From NCBI RefSeq assembly GCF_008362905.1, contig NZ_VFJB01000004.1:62001-126000 (forward strand): a DNA stretch of 64,000 nucleotides, given 5' to 3'. Position 1 is the stretch's first letter; every line of letters starts with the position of its first letter. The position numbers were made by a program, and so were the translations under genes. Shown piece by piece: positions 63,252-64,000 of this stretch. This DNA comes from Deferribacter autotrophicus. Lineage in GTDB: Bacteria; Chrysiogenota; Deferribacteres; Deferribacterales; Deferribacteraceae. Under the pieces are notes generated by a model. That model searched no databases. It was given only the letters and a program-made list of their open reading frames with translations, and had not been told where the DNA came from.

Positions 63252-64000
63252 ATGAAAAATGACAAATTTGCTTTCTTTATAGGTGTTGATGTTTCCAAAG
63301 ATAAGTTTAATTGCGCTATTATTAACAATAAGCTTGAACTTCTCAAAGAAGCTGAATTTCAAATGGACATTGATGGTTTTAACAGCTTCTATGACTTGAT
63401 TAAAAAGTATGACTCCTCTATCATTGCTCTTGAATCTACTGGCAGCTATCACATTAACCTCTTAGCATCCCTTGTATCCAAAAAGAAAGATGTCTGTCTT
63501 ATTAATCCAGCTCTCATCAAAAAATTTGCCCAATCCGTTACTCTCAGAAAAACCAAAACCGATAAAATTGATGCTGTTATCATTGCTAAATTTATAGCTA
63601 AGAATATTGAACATTTCAATTATTTTGCTCTTCCTGAGTCCAATGATATTATCGCACTTGCCAGGATGAGAGAACATATTACTCAGCAGATTGCAAGAGT
63701 TAAGACTCAGCTTAAACAGCATCTTACTGTAGTATTTCCTGAACTTGTGGCAAATGCCAATGTATTTACTCAATCCATTTTGCATATCCTTAAACATATG
63801 CCTACAGCTGAAATCATCAGGAATGCTAATGAAGATGATATTCAAAAGATTCTTGATGAATTGAAGTTTGCACATAAGTCAAATATTACCCCTCAGAAGC
63901 TCATATCCCTTGCTAAATCCTCCATTGGTATTTCCTCTGATATCTGGGCTACTGTCATCAAAGAAGATGTTGAAATGCTCATATTTCTTAATAGCCGACT
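63252..64000 (+). CDS. IS110-family transposase (DEDD recombinase), 3' part outside window
   Basis: 249 residues are visible. The N-terminal RuvC-like domain has Asp13 (GVDVSKDKF), Glu61 (ALESTGSYH), and Asp104/Asp107 (TDKIDAVIIAKF), matching the DEDD positions of IS621. A coiled-coil stretch (LARMREHITQQIARVKTQLKQHL) follows. The C-terminal Tnp domain with its serine lies beyond the edge. GTGAGG precedes the ATG by 6 bases. It should act with the RNA encoded just upstream to recombine donor and target DNA. Confidence 0.93.
   Translation, partial: MKNDKFAFFIGVDVSKDKFNCAIINNKLELLKEAEFQMDIDGFNSFYDLIKKYDSSIIALESTGSYHINLLASLVSKKKDVCLINPALIKKFAQSVTLRKTKTDKIDAVIIAKFIAKNIEHFNYFALPESNDIIALARMREHITQQIARVKTQLKQHLTVVFPELVANANVFTQSILHILKHMPTAEIIRNANEDDIQKILDELKFAHKSNITPQKLISLAKSSIGISSDIWATVIKEDVEMLIFLNSR

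Larger units (their letters stand above)
63048..64000 (+). mobile_element. IS110-family insertion sequence, left end (right end outside window)
   Basis: The element is defined by an IS110-type transposase (63252 onward) and by a noncoding left end of about 200 bases with bridge-RNA-like folds. I place the left boundary at the CT core (63048-63049) where a palindrome loses symmetry. IS110 elements lack terminal inverted repeats, and none are seen. The right end and right flank are past position 64000. Confidence 0.75.

Noticed and set aside
63051-63875. Minus-strand ORFs across the IS110 left end and transposase
   Set aside because: They run antisense to the bridge-RNA region and to the DEDD transposase and have no domain pattern.

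Overview
This is a 64 kb window of a low-GC genome that looks like a member of the Deferribacteres (Deferribacter or Flexistipes-like). That placement is inferred from gene content, because the window has no rRNA. The content is that of a Gram-negative, flagellated, anaerobically respiring, futalosine-menaquinone bacterium: lpxB, a type IV pilus secretin operon, an 11-haem NapC/NrfH-like cytochrome, hydrogenase maturation genes hypCDE, a tungsten aldehyde:ferredoxin oxidoreductase, a membrane pyrophosphatase and mqnE. Almost every gene lies on the minus strand in tightly packed, often overlapping operons. The exceptions are one three-gene plus-strand island (24.1-27.7 kb) and a mobile element entering at the right edge.

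Layout, left to right. (1) 0-6.5 kb: the 5' part of guaA, then guaB, a NAD synthetase encoded as two proteins (nitrilase-type amidase plus NadE), moaC, an SH3-domain protein and ychF. (2) 6.7-13.6 kb: hppA, pth, prs, ispE, a small LolB-position lipoprotein and a TPR lipoprotein. (3) 13.6-23.8 kb: accC, accB, efp, pepP, aroQ, a roadblock protein, a TPR protein, aroB, aroK, a class A PBP with a worn-out glycosyltransferase domain, rdgB, rph and a GerM-like protein. (4) 24.1-27.7 kb, plus strand: SCP2-like protein, iron alcohol dehydrogenase and AOR. (5) 27.7-31.2 kb: cupin, tRNA-Val, a CheW-CheZ fusion, a MinD/FlhG ATPase and a DUF2062 protein. (6) 31.2-38.8 kb: lon, hsp20, galU, a MEMO-family protein, an unknown protein, mqnE and an HD-GYP response regulator. 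(7) 38.8-47.5 kb: flagellar genes fliQ, fliP, fliO, fliN, fliL, motB, motA, flgE, flgD and fliK, with no fliM. (8) 47.7-54.2 kb: lpxB, pilQ, pilP, pilO, pilN, pilM and hisI. (9) 54.2-59 kb: a mini-cytochrome, hypE, hypD, hypC, rhomboid protease and the 11-haem cytochrome. (10) 59-63 kb: F-type ATP synthase Fo genes atpE and atpB with two assembly/I-type subunits, a PII-like protein, hemL and a TIM-barrel protein. (11) 63.05-64 kb: the left end of an IS110-family element.

The most exciting signal is at the right edge. The noncoding left end of the IS110 element folds on paper into two adjacent stem-loops with internal loops, which is the architecture of an IS110 bridge RNA. The 5' side of the first loop matches the DNA just outside the element up to a CT core, and the element splits a palindromic hairpin exactly at that CT. 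The right-hand target and the element's right end can therefore be predicted although both lie outside the window. Other notable points are the CheW-CheZ fusion carrying internal copies of a FliM/CheZ-like CheY-binding peptide, two genes that appear to start at AUU/AUC codons, and hints of sodium bioenergetics in HppA, the c-ring and PomAB-like stators.
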